In this document: piece by piece, positions 25,105 to 35,189 of the stretch
How positions within the stretch are numbered: the first letter of the stretch is position 1
How the letters are laid out: the number at the start of each line of letters is the position of its first letter
Assembly (NCBI GenBank): GCA_000955785.1
Contig: JYOD01000119.1
Location: 1-54,601, forward strand
DNA length: 54,601 nucleotides
Source: Burkholderiaceae bacterium 16
GTDB taxonomy: Bacteria > Pseudomonadota > Gammaproteobacteria > Burkholderiales > Burkholderiaceae
Reading direction: 5' to 3'
The notes under the pieces: model-generated
The model's input: the letters and a program-made list of their open reading frames with translations, nothing else
Database searches by the model: none
What the model was told of the DNA's origin: nothing
Program-made: the position numbers and the translations under genes

Positions 25105-26178
25105 ATGCCCACGCGCAAGCAACAGATTCGCCTTTGCACCAGCCCGGATGGCGTGCGCCTCGCTTATGCCATCAGCGGCCAGGGACCGCCGCTGGTCAAG
25201 GCGGCTAACTGGATGAGCCACCTGGAGTTCGATGTCGAGAGCCCTGTGTGGAGCCACCTTCTCAACGAACTATCGCATTGCCACACGCTGGTGCGCTATG
25301 ACGAACGCGGCTGCGGCTTGTCCGACCGCGATGTCGAGTTGTCTTTCGAGGCCTGGCTGCAGGACCTGGAAACCATTGTCGAAGCCACCGGCGTCGATCA
25401 CTTCCCGCTGCTGGGTATCTCGCAAGGCGCATCGATCGCGGTCGCCTACGCGGTGGCGCATCCCGGGCGGGTCAGCCACCTGATCCTGCATGGCGGCTAT
25501 GCGCGCGGCAGGCTCAAGCGGGCGCTCGACCCTCGCCTGCGGGAAGAAGCCGAGCTGATGAACCGGCTCGCCGAAATCGGCTGGGGCCAGGAGAACCCCG
25601 CCTTCCGCCAGTTCTTCACGACGCAGTTCATCCCCGGCGGCAGCGCCGAACAGCATCGCTGGTTCAACGAACTGGAGCGTGTGTCGACCTCGCCCGCCAA
25701 CGCGGCGCGCTTTATGCGCATCTTCAACGAAATCGATGTGGTGTCGCAACTGCGCCAGGTGTCCTGCCCCACCCTGGTGCTGCATGCGGTGCGCGATGCG
25801 CGCGTGCCCTTCGACGAGGGCCGGCTGATTGCCAGCCTGATTCCCGGCGCGCGCTTTGTCCCGCTGGAAAGCGATAACCACCTGCTGCTGGAAACCGAGC
25901 CCGCATGGCAGCGCTGGCTCGACGAGGTGCATGCGTTCCTGCCCGCCACCCCGCCCAGCGCGGACCTTGTCTTCACCGTGCTGACCCCGCGCGAGCGGGA
26001 CATCGTGGAGCTGATCGCGCAAGGCCGCGACAACGCGCAGATCGCCGCGCATCTTGGCCTTAGCGAGAAGACGGTGCGCAACCACATCACCAGTGTGTTC
26101 TCCAAGCTTGAAGTGGAAAATCGCGCGCAAGCGATCGTGCTGGCACGCACGTCGGGCTTTGGCCAGCCAGGCGCATAG
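25105..26178 (+). CDS. alpha/beta-hydrolase fused to a LuxR-type DNA-binding domain
   Basis: A 357-residue one-component regulator or moonlighting hydrolase. Residues 10-280 form an alpha/beta-hydrolase with nucleophile S106 in GISQG, a probable acid D231 in AVRDARVP and H259 in SDNHLLLE, so the triad looks complete. Residues 293-350 are a LuxR/GerE helix-turn-helix (LTPRERDIVELIAQG then LGLSEKTVRNHITSVFSKL). The N-terminal domain probably senses, and may hydrolyse, an ester or lactone ligand. There is no LuxI-type synthase nearby. It stands alone between two repeat-protein and catabolic regions, so its target is unclear. Confidence 0.92.
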   Translation: MPTRKQQIRLCTSPDGVRLAYAISGQGPPLVKAANWMSHLEFDVESPVWSHLLNELSHCHTLVRYDERGCGLSDRDVELSFEAWLQDLETIVEATGVDHFPLLGISQGASIAVAYAVAHPGRVSHLILHGGYARGRLKRALDPRLREEAELMNRLAEIGWGQENPAFRQFFTTQFIPGGSAEQHRWFNELERVSTSPANAARFMRIFNEIDVVSQLRQVSCPTLVLHAVRDARVPFDEGRLIASLIPGARFVPLESDNHLLLETEPAWQRWLDEVHAFLPATPPSADLVFTVLTPRERDIVELIAQGRDNAQIAAHLGLSEKTVRNHITSVFSKLEVENRAQAIVLARTSGFGQPGA

Positions 26179-26245
26179 CGTGGCCCCGGCGGGTTATGCG
26201 GATGCGCGAGCCATGCGTTCCGGCATGGCGATCCGGCAAACCGAT

Positions 26246-26947
26246 CTACTCGAGATAGCTGCCGAACCGTGCACGGATCTCGTCAAGATTGGCGAGCGTG
26301 CCGGACAGGTGCCGGCGCAGGCTGGCCTGCGCCTCGTCGGCGTCGCCCCTGGCGATCGCATCGACAATGGCTGTGTGATCCGCCACCACGGCGTTCGCCT
26401 TGCCGGCGATCGGCAGGTGAAGGCGGCGCAGGCGATCCAGGTGGCCGCTCTGGCGGCGCACCAGCATCCACAGGTCCGGCACCCGCGCGGCTTCGTACAT
26501 CTGGCGGTGGAAAGCCTGGTCGAACAAGGCGAATTCGGCGAAATCCTGCGCCGCGAGCATCGCCTGCTGCCGCGCCACGCTCAGGCGCAGCCGCTCGACC
26601 AGCGCCGGGTCGGGTTCTTGCGCCAGGGTGCGCACAATTTCCACTTCCACCGAACGCCGCAGGAAATGCGCTTGCTGCGCCAGGGCAACGCTGATGGGGC
26701 TGACCACGGTGGCGTGCTGCGGGAAGATATCGACCAGCCCTTCCTCGCTCAGCCGCATCAGCGCATCGCGCACCGGCGTCTGGCTGATGCCGTATTGCGC
26801 GGCCAGCTCGGTACGCGACAGCACCGTGCCGGGGGTCAGTGTCATCGAGATGATCATGTCCCGCATATGTTCGAACACCTGCGGCGCGGCATGCCGCGTG
26901 CGGTCGAACTGGAAATGCATCTGGGGAGGGGACAGGGTGGCTTCCAT
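26246..26947 (-). CDS. GntR-family regulator, FadR/FCD subfamily (module b)
   Basis: A 233-residue regulator from MEATLSPPQ; a frame to 27013 exists and neither start has a clear ribosome site. The winged helix spans about 25-85 (LSRTELAAQYGISQTPVRDALMRLSEEGL). The FCD ligand domain follows, with Asp/His residues in FDQAFHRQMYEAA and DHTAIVDAIARGD that bind a metal in this subfamily. It is divergent from the IlvD/Edd operon, whose promoter carries the palindrome CACTAATATATTAGTG in its spacer, so it is very probably the repressor of that operon, released by a sugar acid or its product. Confidence 0.9.
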   Translation of the reverse strand: MEATLSPPQMHFQFDRTRHAAPQVFEHMRDMIISMTLTPGTVLSRTELAAQYGISQTPVRDALMRLSEEGLVDIFPQHATVVSPISVALAQQAHFLRRSVEVEIVRTLAQEPDPALVERLRLSVARQQAMLAAQDFAEFALFDQAFHRQMYEAARVPDLWMLVRRQSGHLDRLRRLHLPIAGKANAVVADHTAIVDAIARGDADEAQASLRRHLSGTLANLDEIRARFGSYLE

Positions 26948-27042
26948 CTGGCGGTCTGGTTTCAGGGCATTGATGCGCCTTATTGCGCACAAGGACGCTA
27001 CTTCGTGTCCCATGCGGGCATTCTAATAGAAAGTTTTCCGGT

Positions 27043-27071
27043 TTGACACACTAATATATTAGTGCTTTAAT
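27043..27071 (+). promoter_or_regulatory. sigma-70 promoter of the IlvD/RraA/Bug operon
   Basis: TTGACA at 27043-27048, a 17-base spacer and TTTAAT at 27066-27071 give a near-consensus promoter 48 bases before the dehydratase start. Confidence 0.8.
27049..27064. promoter_or_regulatory. perfect 16-bp palindrome inside the promoter spacer, candidate GntR operator
   Basis: CACTAATATATTAGTG fills the spacer between the -35 and -10 hexamers. A dimer bound there would exclude RNA polymerase. The divergent FadR-type gene at 26246-26947 is the obvious binder. Confidence 0.8.
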
Positions 27072-27118
27072 GGCTCACACGAGATCAGTTGTCGTACCTC
27101 CAAGGGAGGGCGATCCCG

Positions 27119-28882
<1,764 letters not shown>

Positions 28883-28915
28883 TCACCGAATCCGCTCACC
28901 GACTCCGGACCCGCC

Positions 28916-29644
28916 ATGACCCAAGCCAGCAAGCTCAGCCAGCAAATCATCGACCAGCTCAAGACCGTCAGCACGGCCACCCTGTGCACCGCGCTGTTCA
29001 AGCGCGGCCTGCGCAACCAGTTCATCCAGGACGTGCATCCGCTCAATCCCGAGCGCGGCAATATGGTCGGCGAGGCCTTTACGCTGCGCTATATCCCGGC
29101 GCGGGAAGACCTGAACCCGATCACGGTGTTCCAGGACCCGAACCACCCGCAGCGGCAAGCGGTAGAACAATGCCCGCCGGGCGCAGTGCTGGTGATCGAC
29201 AGCCGCAAGGACGCGCGCGCCGCCTCCGCCGGCTCGATCCTGATCACCCGCCTGATGCAGCGCGGCGCGGCCGGCATCGTCACCGACGGCGGCTTTCGCG
29301 ATTCGCCAGAGATTGCCCGGCTCGCCATGCCGGCCTATCACCACCGCCCTTCCGCCCCCACCAACCTGACGCTGCACCAGGCGATCGAGATCAACGGGCC
29401 GATCGGCTGCGGCGACGTCGCGGTGTTCCCCGGCGACGTGGTGGTTGGCGATGCGGAAGGCGTGATCGTCATCCCGCGGCACCTGGCCGAAGAAATCGCG
29501 GCGGAGGCCGTGGAGATGACCGCGTTCGAGGACTTCGTCACAGAGGAAGTGATGAAGGGCCGCTCGATCATCGGCTTGTATCCGCCGACCCAGGAGCAAA
29601 GCCGGCTGGACTTCGCCGCATGGCGGCAGGCCACGGGACGCTGA
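28916..29644 (+). CDS. RraA-like protein (HMG/CHA aldolase-type)
   Basis: A 242-residue member of the RraA/dimethylmenaquinone-methyltransferase-like fold. The fold includes class II pyruvate aldolases such as 4-hydroxy-4-methyl-2-oxoglutarate aldolase as well as RNase E inhibitors. ATLCTALFKRG opens the fold, and the loop GIVTDGGFRDSPEIA carries the Arg-Asp pair that binds substrate carboxylate and metal in the aldolases. In this operon an aldolase or decarboxylase acting on the 2-keto acid made by the upstream dehydratase is more plausible than an RNase regulator. The exact reaction cannot be told from sequence. Confidence 0.87.
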   Translation: MTQASKLSQQIIDQLKTVSTATLCTALFKRGLRNQFIQDVHPLNPERGNMVGEAFTLRYIPAREDLNPITVFQDPNHPQRQAVEQCPPGAVLVIDSRKDARAASAGSILITRLMQRGAAGIVTDGGFRDSPEIARLAMPAYHHRPSAPTNLTLHQAIEINGPIGCGDVAVFPGDVVVGDAEGVIVIPRHLAEEIAAEAVEMTAFEDFVTEEVMKGRSIIGLYPPTQEQSRLDFAAWRQATGR

Positions 29645-29732
29645 GCACGCACCTTGCGCGCGCAGCGCGAACAAGCACATGAGACAGACGGCCCCCGAAA
29701 TGCGAGGCAAGGCCGCCACGGATGGAGACAAG

Positions 29733-30737
29733 ATGAATCACAGCAAGCGAGGCGCGCTGCGCCACGTTGCCGCCCTAGGCATGCTGGCTACCGCCGGCGC
29801 CATCGGGCTCTTTGGCGCGGGCGCCCACGCCCAGGACAAATGGCCGTCGCGCCCTATCACCTGGGTAGTGCCGTTCGCGGCAGGCGGCTCGACCGACATC
29901 GTCGCCCGCACCATCGGGCAGGAAATCTCGAAATCGCTGGGCCAGCCGGTGGTGGTCGAGAACCGGCCCGGCGCGGCCGGCGCAGTGGGCGCGGGCTACG
30001 TTGCGCGCGCCAGGGCGGATGGCTACACGCTGTTCGGCGGCACCATCAGCACGCATGCCATCAATGCCAGCCTGTACAAGAACCTCACCTACGACCCGGT
30101 GAAGGATTTCGAGCCGGTCTGCCTGATCGCCTACGTGCCCAATGTGCTGATGGTCGATGCGAAGCTGCCGATCCACAACGTGAAGGAGCTGATCGCCTAT
30201 GCGAAGCAGCATCCGGGCCTGAGCTTCGCGTCCTCCGGCGCGGGTACCTCGACCCACCTGGCCGGCGAGTTGTTCGCCGACATGATCAAGGTGCCGATGA
30301 CCCACGTGCCCTACAAAGGCAGCCCGCAGGCAATACAGGATGTGGCTGCCGGCCTCGTCCCCTTTCTCTTCGATCAGCTGACGGCGGGCGACGCGATGAT
30401 CAAGGCCGGCAAGCTGCGCGCGCTGGCCGTGACCTCGCCCAGGCGTTCGGCGCTGGCGCCCGATGTGCCGACCATGGCGGAGGCCGGCGTGCCAGGCTTT
30501 GAAATGGTGTCGTGGCAGGCCCTCTACGCGCCGCGCGGCACGCCGAAGGACGTGGTGCAGCGGCTGAACACAGAAGTAGTGCGCGCGCTGAAGCAGCCCG
30601 CCGTGCAGCAACGGATGACGCAGCAGCTTGGCATGGAGGTGGTGGGCAGCAGCCCCGCCGAACTGGCCGCCTTCATGGGCAAGGAGATTCCGCGCTGGGC
30701 GGAGCTGGTGAAGAAGTCGGGCGCAACGGCGAATTGA
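29733..30737 (+). CDS. Bug/TctC-type solute-binding protein (module b, first)
   Basis: A 334-residue periplasmic receptor starting MNHSKRGALRH, with GGAG 8 bases upstream. The signal peptide ends near AHA-QD (about 33). VVPFAAGGSTDIVAR and VENRPGAAG are the family's ligand-contacting loops, with the Asp that typically binds a substrate carboxylate through water. MTHVPYKGS marks the second lobe. It is 88 bases after the RraA-like gene and is the first of three consecutive, diverged Bug genes in this operon. Confidence 0.92.
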   Translation: MNHSKRGALRHVAALGMLATAGAIGLFGAGAHAQDKWPSRPITWVVPFAAGGSTDIVARTIGQEISKSLGQPVVVENRPGAAGAVGAGYVARARADGYTLFGGTISTHAINASLYKNLTYDPVKDFEPVCLIAYVPNVLMVDAKLPIHNVKELIAYAKQHPGLSFASSGAGTSTHLAGELFADMIKVPMTHVPYKGSPQAIQDVAAGLVPFLFDQLTAGDAMIKAGKLRALAVTSPRRSALAPDVPTMAEAGVPGFEMVSWQALYAPRGTPKDVVQRLNTEVVRALKQPAVQQRMTQQLGMEVVGSSPAELAAFMGKEIPRWAELVKKSGATAN

Positions 30738-30767
30738 TCACGCAATTGATCGCGTAATTGATCACGT
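30732..30767. repeat. three 12-bp tandem repeats at the end of the first Bug gene
   Basis: AATTGATCACGC, AATTGATCGCGT and AATTGATCACGT follow each other without a gap. The first copy contains the Bug stop codon. The units differ at two or three positions. Confidence 0.8.
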
Positions 30768-30831
30768 TAGCGCCAGGAACCACTCACTGAACAAAACCAA
30801 TAAGCGCGAACTGAATCGCGCAGGAGACAAC

Positions 30832-31821
30832 ATGCACTTCAACACCAAACCCATCGCCCAGGCGCTCGCCGGCATCGCCGCCGCCCTGGCCCTCGCAGCG
30901 CCTGGCGCCCACGCCGCCGACGCAGCCTATCCCACCAAGAGCATCACCATCGTCGTGCCCGCCTCTCCCGGCGGCGCCATTGACCTCGTAGCACGGCTGG
31001 TGGGCCAGAAAATGACCGAAGCCTGGGGCCAGCCGGTGGTGGTGGACAACCGCCCCGGCGCCACCGGCATCATCGGCACCGACCTGGTCGCCAAGAGCCC
31101 GCCGGATGGCTACATGCTGGCGCTGGTGGCCAGCAGCCACGCGATCAATCCGAGTATGGTGAAGAAGCTGCCCTTCGACACCATCAAGAGTTTCGAGCCG
31201 GTGGTGCTGACCCACGTGGTGCCGCTGATGCTGGTGGTGTCCCCTTCCCTGCCCGTGAAATCCGTCAAGGAACTGATCGCCTATGGCAAGGCCAACCCGG
31301 GCAAGCTGTCGTTCGCGTCCAGCGGCTCGGGCGGCGCGCCGCACTTCTCGGGCGAGCTGTTCAAGAGCATGGCCGGCATCGACATGATCCACATTCCCTA
31401 CAAGGGCAGCACGCTGGCGCATCCGGACCTTACCAGCGGCCGCGTGTCGCTGATGTTCGACACGGTTGCCGCCATCGGCCCGCAGGTCAAGGGCGGCAAG
31501 GTGCGCCCGCTCGCCGTGACCACGGCCAGGCGCTCGTCGACCGCGCCGCAGGTCCCGACCATGACGGAAGCCGGCCTGCCCGGCTATGAAACCAGCACCT
31601 GGGGTGGCGTGCTCGCGCCGGCCGGTACGCCCAGGGCGGTGGTGGACAAGCTCAACGCGGAGATCAACAAGGCGCTCGCATCGCCCGATGTGCGCGAGCG
31701 CCTGCAGAACGCTGGCATCGAACCCGCGGGCGGCACCCCCGCGCAATTCGCCAGTTTCCTTCAGGTGGAAATGGGCAAGTGGGCCAAGGTTGCCAAGGAC
31801 GCCGGCATCCAGCCCGAATGA
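30832..31821 (+). CDS. Bug/TctC-type solute-binding protein (module b, second)
   Basis: A 329-residue receptor with a signal peptide ending near AHA-AD (about 26). Ligand loops are VVPASPGGAIDLVAR and VDNRPGATG; IHIPYKGS is in the second lobe. CAGGAGACAAC precedes the ATG. The PASPGGAID loop differs from the PFAAGGSTD of the first receptor, so the ligands may differ. Whether all three Bugs serve one pathway or were gathered by duplication cannot be decided here. Confidence 0.92.
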   Translation: MHFNTKPIAQALAGIAAALALAAPGAHAADAAYPTKSITIVVPASPGGAIDLVARLVGQKMTEAWGQPVVVDNRPGATGIIGTDLVAKSPPDGYMLALVASSHAINPSMVKKLPFDTIKSFEPVVLTHVVPLMLVVSPSLPVKSVKELIAYGKANPGKLSFASSGSGGAPHFSGELFKSMAGIDMIHIPYKGSTLAHPDLTSGRVSLMFDTVAAIGPQVKGGKVRPLAVTTARRSSTAPQVPTMTEAGLPGYETSTWGGVLAPAGTPRAVVDKLNAEINKALASPDVRERLQNAGIEPAGGTPAQFASFLQVEMGKWAKVAKDAGIQPE

Positions 31822-31903
31822 GCGGCGCGCCGGCAGCCGCTACCCCACACATGCCGCCGCGCCATCGCAACCGGCACTCAAGCAGTCCTCCCGGAGACAG
31901 AAC

Positions 31904-32899
31904 ATGAGCTTGTTCACCCCCCTGAAACCGCGCCGCCGCGCGGCACTCATCGCCTTGGCTATCGGCGCGTGGCTGCCCGCCGCGCACGCCCAGCCCGGCG
32001 TGGCCTGGCCGGCCAAGCCCGTGACCATCATCCTGCCGTTCGCCCCTGGCGGCGGCACCGATGTGGGCACCCGCCTGGTAGCGCTGCGGCTATCGCAACT
32101 GTGGGGCCAGCCGGTGCTGGTGGACAACCGGCCCGGCGCGGCGGGCAACGTCGGGCTGGACATCGTGTCCCGCGCCAGGCCGGATGGCTACACACTGGTC
32201 GCGGGCAATGTCGGCACGCAATCCATCAATCCCACGCTCTACAAGAAACTCAGCTACAACCCGGCGGCCTTCGTGCCAGTGAGCCTGATGGCGGAACTAC
32301 CGTTCGCACTGGTCGTCACGCCCAAGCTGCCGGCCAGGACGCCGAAAGAACTGGTGGCGCTGGCCAAGGCGCAGCCCGGCAAGCTGACCTACGCCAGTTC
32401 GGGCAGCGGTGGCTCGCCGCATTTGTCGGCGGAGATCTTCAAGGCCGCCACCGGCACCGATCTGCTGCACGTGCCCTACAAGGGCGGCGGGGCCGCCATG
32501 AGCGACCTGATGGCGGGCAATGTCGACATGCTGTTCGCCTCCATCCTGGAAACCGCCGGCCATGTGAAATCGGGCAAGCTGCGCGCGCTGGCCGTGACCA
32601 GCAAGGTCCGCTCGCCCGCGCTGCCGGACGTGCCGACCTTGGCGGAAGCCGGTATTGCCGGCGCCGAATCGGGATCGTGGGTCGGCCTGCTGGCGCCGGC
32701 GGGCACGCCCAAGGAAATCGTCGACAAGATCGCCGCCGGCGTCAAGGAAGTGGTGGCAATGCCCGCGGTGCGCGAACAACTGATTGCACAGGGCGCCATT
32801 CCCGTCGGCAGCACGCCGGCCCAGTTCGCCGACCTGATCGCCACCGACCGCAAGCGCTACGCCAAGATCATCCTGGACAACAAACTCAGCGCGGACTGA
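31904..32899 (+). CDS. Bug/TctC-type solute-binding protein (module b, third)
   Basis: A 331-residue receptor starting MSLFTPLKPRRR, with GGAGA upstream at 31892. The signal peptide ends near AHA-QP (about 29). ILPFAPGGGTDVGTR and VDNRPGAAG are the ligand loops and LHVPYKGG the second-lobe mark. The frame is open further left, but that part overlaps the previous gene. It is followed after 49 bases by the dehydrogenase that closes the operon. Confidence 0.92.
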   Translation: MSLFTPLKPRRRAALIALAIGAWLPAAHAQPGVAWPAKPVTIILPFAPGGGTDVGTRLVALRLSQLWGQPVLVDNRPGAAGNVGLDIVSRARPDGYTLVAGNVGTQSINPTLYKKLSYNPAAFVPVSLMAELPFALVVTPKLPARTPKELVALAKAQPGKLTYASSGSGGSPHLSAEIFKAATGTDLLHVPYKGGGAAMSDLMAGNVDMLFASILETAGHVKSGKLRALAVTSKVRSPALPDVPTLAEAGIAGAESGSWVGLLAPAGTPKEIVDKIAAGVKEVVAMPAVREQLIAQGAIPVGSTPAQFADLIATDRKRYAKIILDNKLSAD

Positions 32900-32948
32900 C
32901 ATCGCCAGCCTCGCGCGATCGTCGCCATCACCAACCGGATCTCTTCTC

Positions 32949-33887
32949 ATGAAACAACGCCTGCTCCAGCACGGACGCTTGCCGGCCGCACTCGAAGCCA
33001 GCCTGGCCGAACACTATGACGTCCACCCCCTGTGGGCCGAAACCGATCCCGCCGCCTTCCTCGCCAGCCACGGCGGCGAGTTTGCCGCGCTGACCACGCG
33101 CGCCGCGATCGGCGTCGACGCGGCCATGATCGCGGCCATGCCGGGGCTGAAGGTCATCTCCAGTTTTGGCGTGGGCCTCGACAAGATCGACCTCGAAGCC
33201 GCGCGCGCGCGCGGCATCGCAGTCGGCTATACCCCCGACGTGCTCAACGATTGCGTGGCCGACACGGCCTTTGGCCTGTTGATGGACGTGGCGCGCGGCT
33301 TCAGCGCGGCCGATCGCTTTGTCAGGCGCGGCGAATGGCCCAAGGCGCAGTTCCCGCTAAGCACGCGCGTCAGCGGCAAGCGCCTGGGCATCATCGGCAT
33401 GGGCCGCATCGGCCGCGTGATCGCCCGGCGCGGCTCCGGCTTTGACATGGAGGTGCGCTACAACAGCCGGCGCGCCGCGCCGGATGCGCCCTACCGCCAC
33501 GAGCCCTCGCTGACCGAGCTGGCCAGGTGGGCGGATTTCCTAGTCATTGCCACCGCGGGCGGGCCGGAGACTCGGCACCTGGTTTCCGCCGACGTGCTCG
33601 AAGCGCTCGGCCCCGACGGCTTCCTGATCAATATCGCGCGCGGCACCGTGGTTGACGAGGTGGCGCTAGTGGACGCGCTGGTGCACCGGCGCATCGCCGG
33701 CGCCGGGCTGGATGTGTTCGAGAATGAGCCGCACGTCCCTGAAGCTCTGTTCGCGCTGGACAACGTCGTGCTGCTGCCGCATATCGCCAGCGCCACGCAC
33801 GAAACCCGCAATGCGATGGCGGACCTGGTCTTCGACAACCTGCAGAGCTTCTTCGCCAGCGGTGCCGTGAAGGCTGCGGCTGCATAG
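32949..33887 (+). CDS. D-2-hydroxyacid dehydrogenase, glyoxylate/hydroxypyruvate reductase type
   Basis: A 312-residue NAD(P)-dependent enzyme. The Rossmann motif is GIIGMGRIGRVIA near 147-159. The catalytic residues are the Arg in NIARGTVVDE, the Glu in FENEPHVPEAL and the His in LLPHIASATHET, so the site is complete. It interconverts 2-keto and 2-hydroxy acids. Following a dehydratase and an RraA-like aldolase, it could reduce a glyoxylate-, tartronate-semialdehyde- or hydroxypyruvate-like fragment. It is the last gene of the operon: a terminator follows 27 bases after the stop. Confidence 0.92.
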   Translation: MKQRLLQHGRLPAALEASLAEHYDVHPLWAETDPAAFLASHGGEFAALTTRAAIGVDAAMIAAMPGLKVISSFGVGLDKIDLEAARARGIAVGYTPDVLNDCVADTAFGLLMDVARGFSAADRFVRRGEWPKAQFPLSTRVSGKRLGIIGMGRIGRVIARRGSGFDMEVRYNSRRAAPDAPYRHEPSLTELARWADFLVIATAGGPETRHLVSADVLEALGPDGFLINIARGTVVDEVALVDALVHRRIAGAGLDVFENEPHVPEALFALDNVVLLPHIASATHETRNAMADLVFDNLQSFFASGAVKAAAA

Positions 33888-33914
33888 GGCAACCTGGATG
33901 CCGGGCGATAGCGC

Positions 33915-33940
33915 GGGGGGAACGCTCGCCCCCCTTTTTT
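33915..33940 (+). terminator. rho-independent terminator closing module b
   Basis: G6, an 8-nt loop, C6 and T6 form a textbook intrinsic terminator just after the hydroxyacid dehydrogenase stop codon. Confidence 0.9.
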
Positions 33941-34113
33941 CCTATGCCTTGTCTTATGCCGCGGCGCCCCGCGGTTGTACCCTAAACGAGGTAGATTTTC
34001 CCGTGAATTCTTCCTCACCCCCCTCCGCCGAGTGGTAGCGCGCCGGTCTTGAACTTGCTAATACTGATTGCCTAACCAAGAAGAACAACCACACAAAAGC
34101 AGAGGGGTCAGCC

Positions 34114-34251
34114 ATGGAAGGAGCACTCACTTTCGGGGCGTATATCGTGGTTTTTATCGCGGCGATTTTGTTCGGTGCAATAAGCGTCAGCCGGAATCAT
34201 CCCGCGCTACGGCAGGACACGCCGCCAACCGGCGAGAGCCCGCAGCGATAA
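34114..34251 (+). CDS. 45-residue single-TM membrane protein
   Basis: A frame of 46 codons starts MEGALTFGAYIVVF, with GAGGGG 6-9 bases upstream. Residues 8-25 (FGAYIVVFIAAILFGAIS) form one clear transmembrane helix, followed by a short polar tail (SRNHPALRQDTPP) that should face the cytosol. There is no homologue I can name. The good ribosome site and the hydrophobic pattern argue for a real gene. It converges on the GntR gene of module c, 30 bases away. Confidence 0.6.
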   Translation: MEGALTFGAYIVVFIAAILFGAISVSRNHPALRQDTPPTGESPQR

Positions 34252-34281
34252 ACCGGGCAGGTTGCCGCGCTGATCCGCATT

Positions 34282-34986
34282 TCAGGGTTCGGCGATGACC
34301 GGCGCATCATCCGTTGCCATCTGCGCGAGGGCCTTGAGCCGCGCCATGGAATTCCGGATATGCAAGCGGGCCAGATGCTCCGCCTGGCCGGCATCCCCGC
34401 GCTCAATCGCCGCGACGATCTGCTCGTGCTCCCCGATGGCGGCCAGCGCGCGGTCCCGCGCAAACAGGATCCGTGGCGCGAACACCTGCGACGTCATATG
34501 CACGATGGGTACCTGCCTCGCCAGGTACTCGTTCGCTGCCAGGCCGATGATGGCCGTATGGAACTCTACATTGGCCGCCGTATAAACCTCGGGCAGCCAG
34601 GGCTCGAGACTCCCCTGCTGGGTTTCGATGATGGCGCGCAAAGGCGCGCCGGCCAGTTCGCTCGCGCGCGACGCCGCCAGGCGAGCGGCGAGGCCGTCGA
34701 TCACCTCGCGCAGTTCATAGGCATCCATCAACTGCCGGAAATCCGCGCTGACCACGGTGACGCCGCGCGCGGTTTCTGCGCTGACCAGGCCTTCCCGTTC
34801 GAGAATGCGCAGGGCTTCCCGCAGCGGCGTGCGGCTGATCTTCAGGTCCTCCGAAATCTCGACCTGCCGCAGCGGCTTGCCCGGCGGGTAGACGCCCCGG
34901 TAGATGCGCTGGCGCAGCACCTGCGCGACTTCCTCGACCAGCCGCACCCGGCCTTGCCACTCGAATGTTTCCGACATTTCCGACAT
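34282..34986 (-). CDS. GntR-family regulator, FadR/FCD subfamily (module c)
   Basis: A 234-residue regulator. I start at 34986 (MSEMSETFEW) because GAGGGGG lies a few bases upstream; the frame to 35082 has no such site. The winged helix is at about 15-75 (EISEDLKISRTPLREALRILEREGL), and an FCD ligand domain follows with metal-site residues in VEFHTAIIGLAANEYL and EHEQIVAAIERGD. It is divergent from the amidase gene, so it should control the amidase-Bug pair. TGGAT-N5-ATCCA at 35106-35120 is a possible operator. Confidence 0.9.
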   Translation of the reverse strand: MSEMSETFEWQGRVRLVEEVAQVLRQRIYRGVYPPGKPLRQVEISEDLKISRTPLREALRILEREGLVSAETARGVTVVSADFRQLMDAYELREVIDGLAARLAASRASELAGAPLRAIIETQQGSLEPWLPEVYTAANVEFHTAIIGLAANEYLARQVPIVHMTSQVFAPRILFARDRALAAIGEHEQIVAAIERGDAGQAEHLARLHIRNSMARLKALAQMATDDAPVIAEP

Positions 34987-35105
34987 TTGCCCCCTCTTGG
35001 CGCAGCGCATTTCCGCGTATTTCGGCACATCTCCGCGCCGGGTGATCCAGACAGGTTGGCGCAGTTTACAAGGGCTGCCCACGGGTCTACTATAGCCTCA
35101 AACAC

Positions 35106-35120
35106 TGGATTCTGGATCCA
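35106..35120. promoter_or_regulatory. possible GntR operator before the amidase gene
   Basis: TGGAT and ATCCA form 5-bp inverted arms around a 5-base centre, in the gap between the divergent regulator and amidase. The arms are short, so this is a tentative call. Confidence 0.35.
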
Positions 35121-35189
35121 AAAACCAAAGCCATGCAGAGCATGGCGTGGCGTCCAGGCCACCCGAGACGTTTCTGGAGACGCCCGCCA

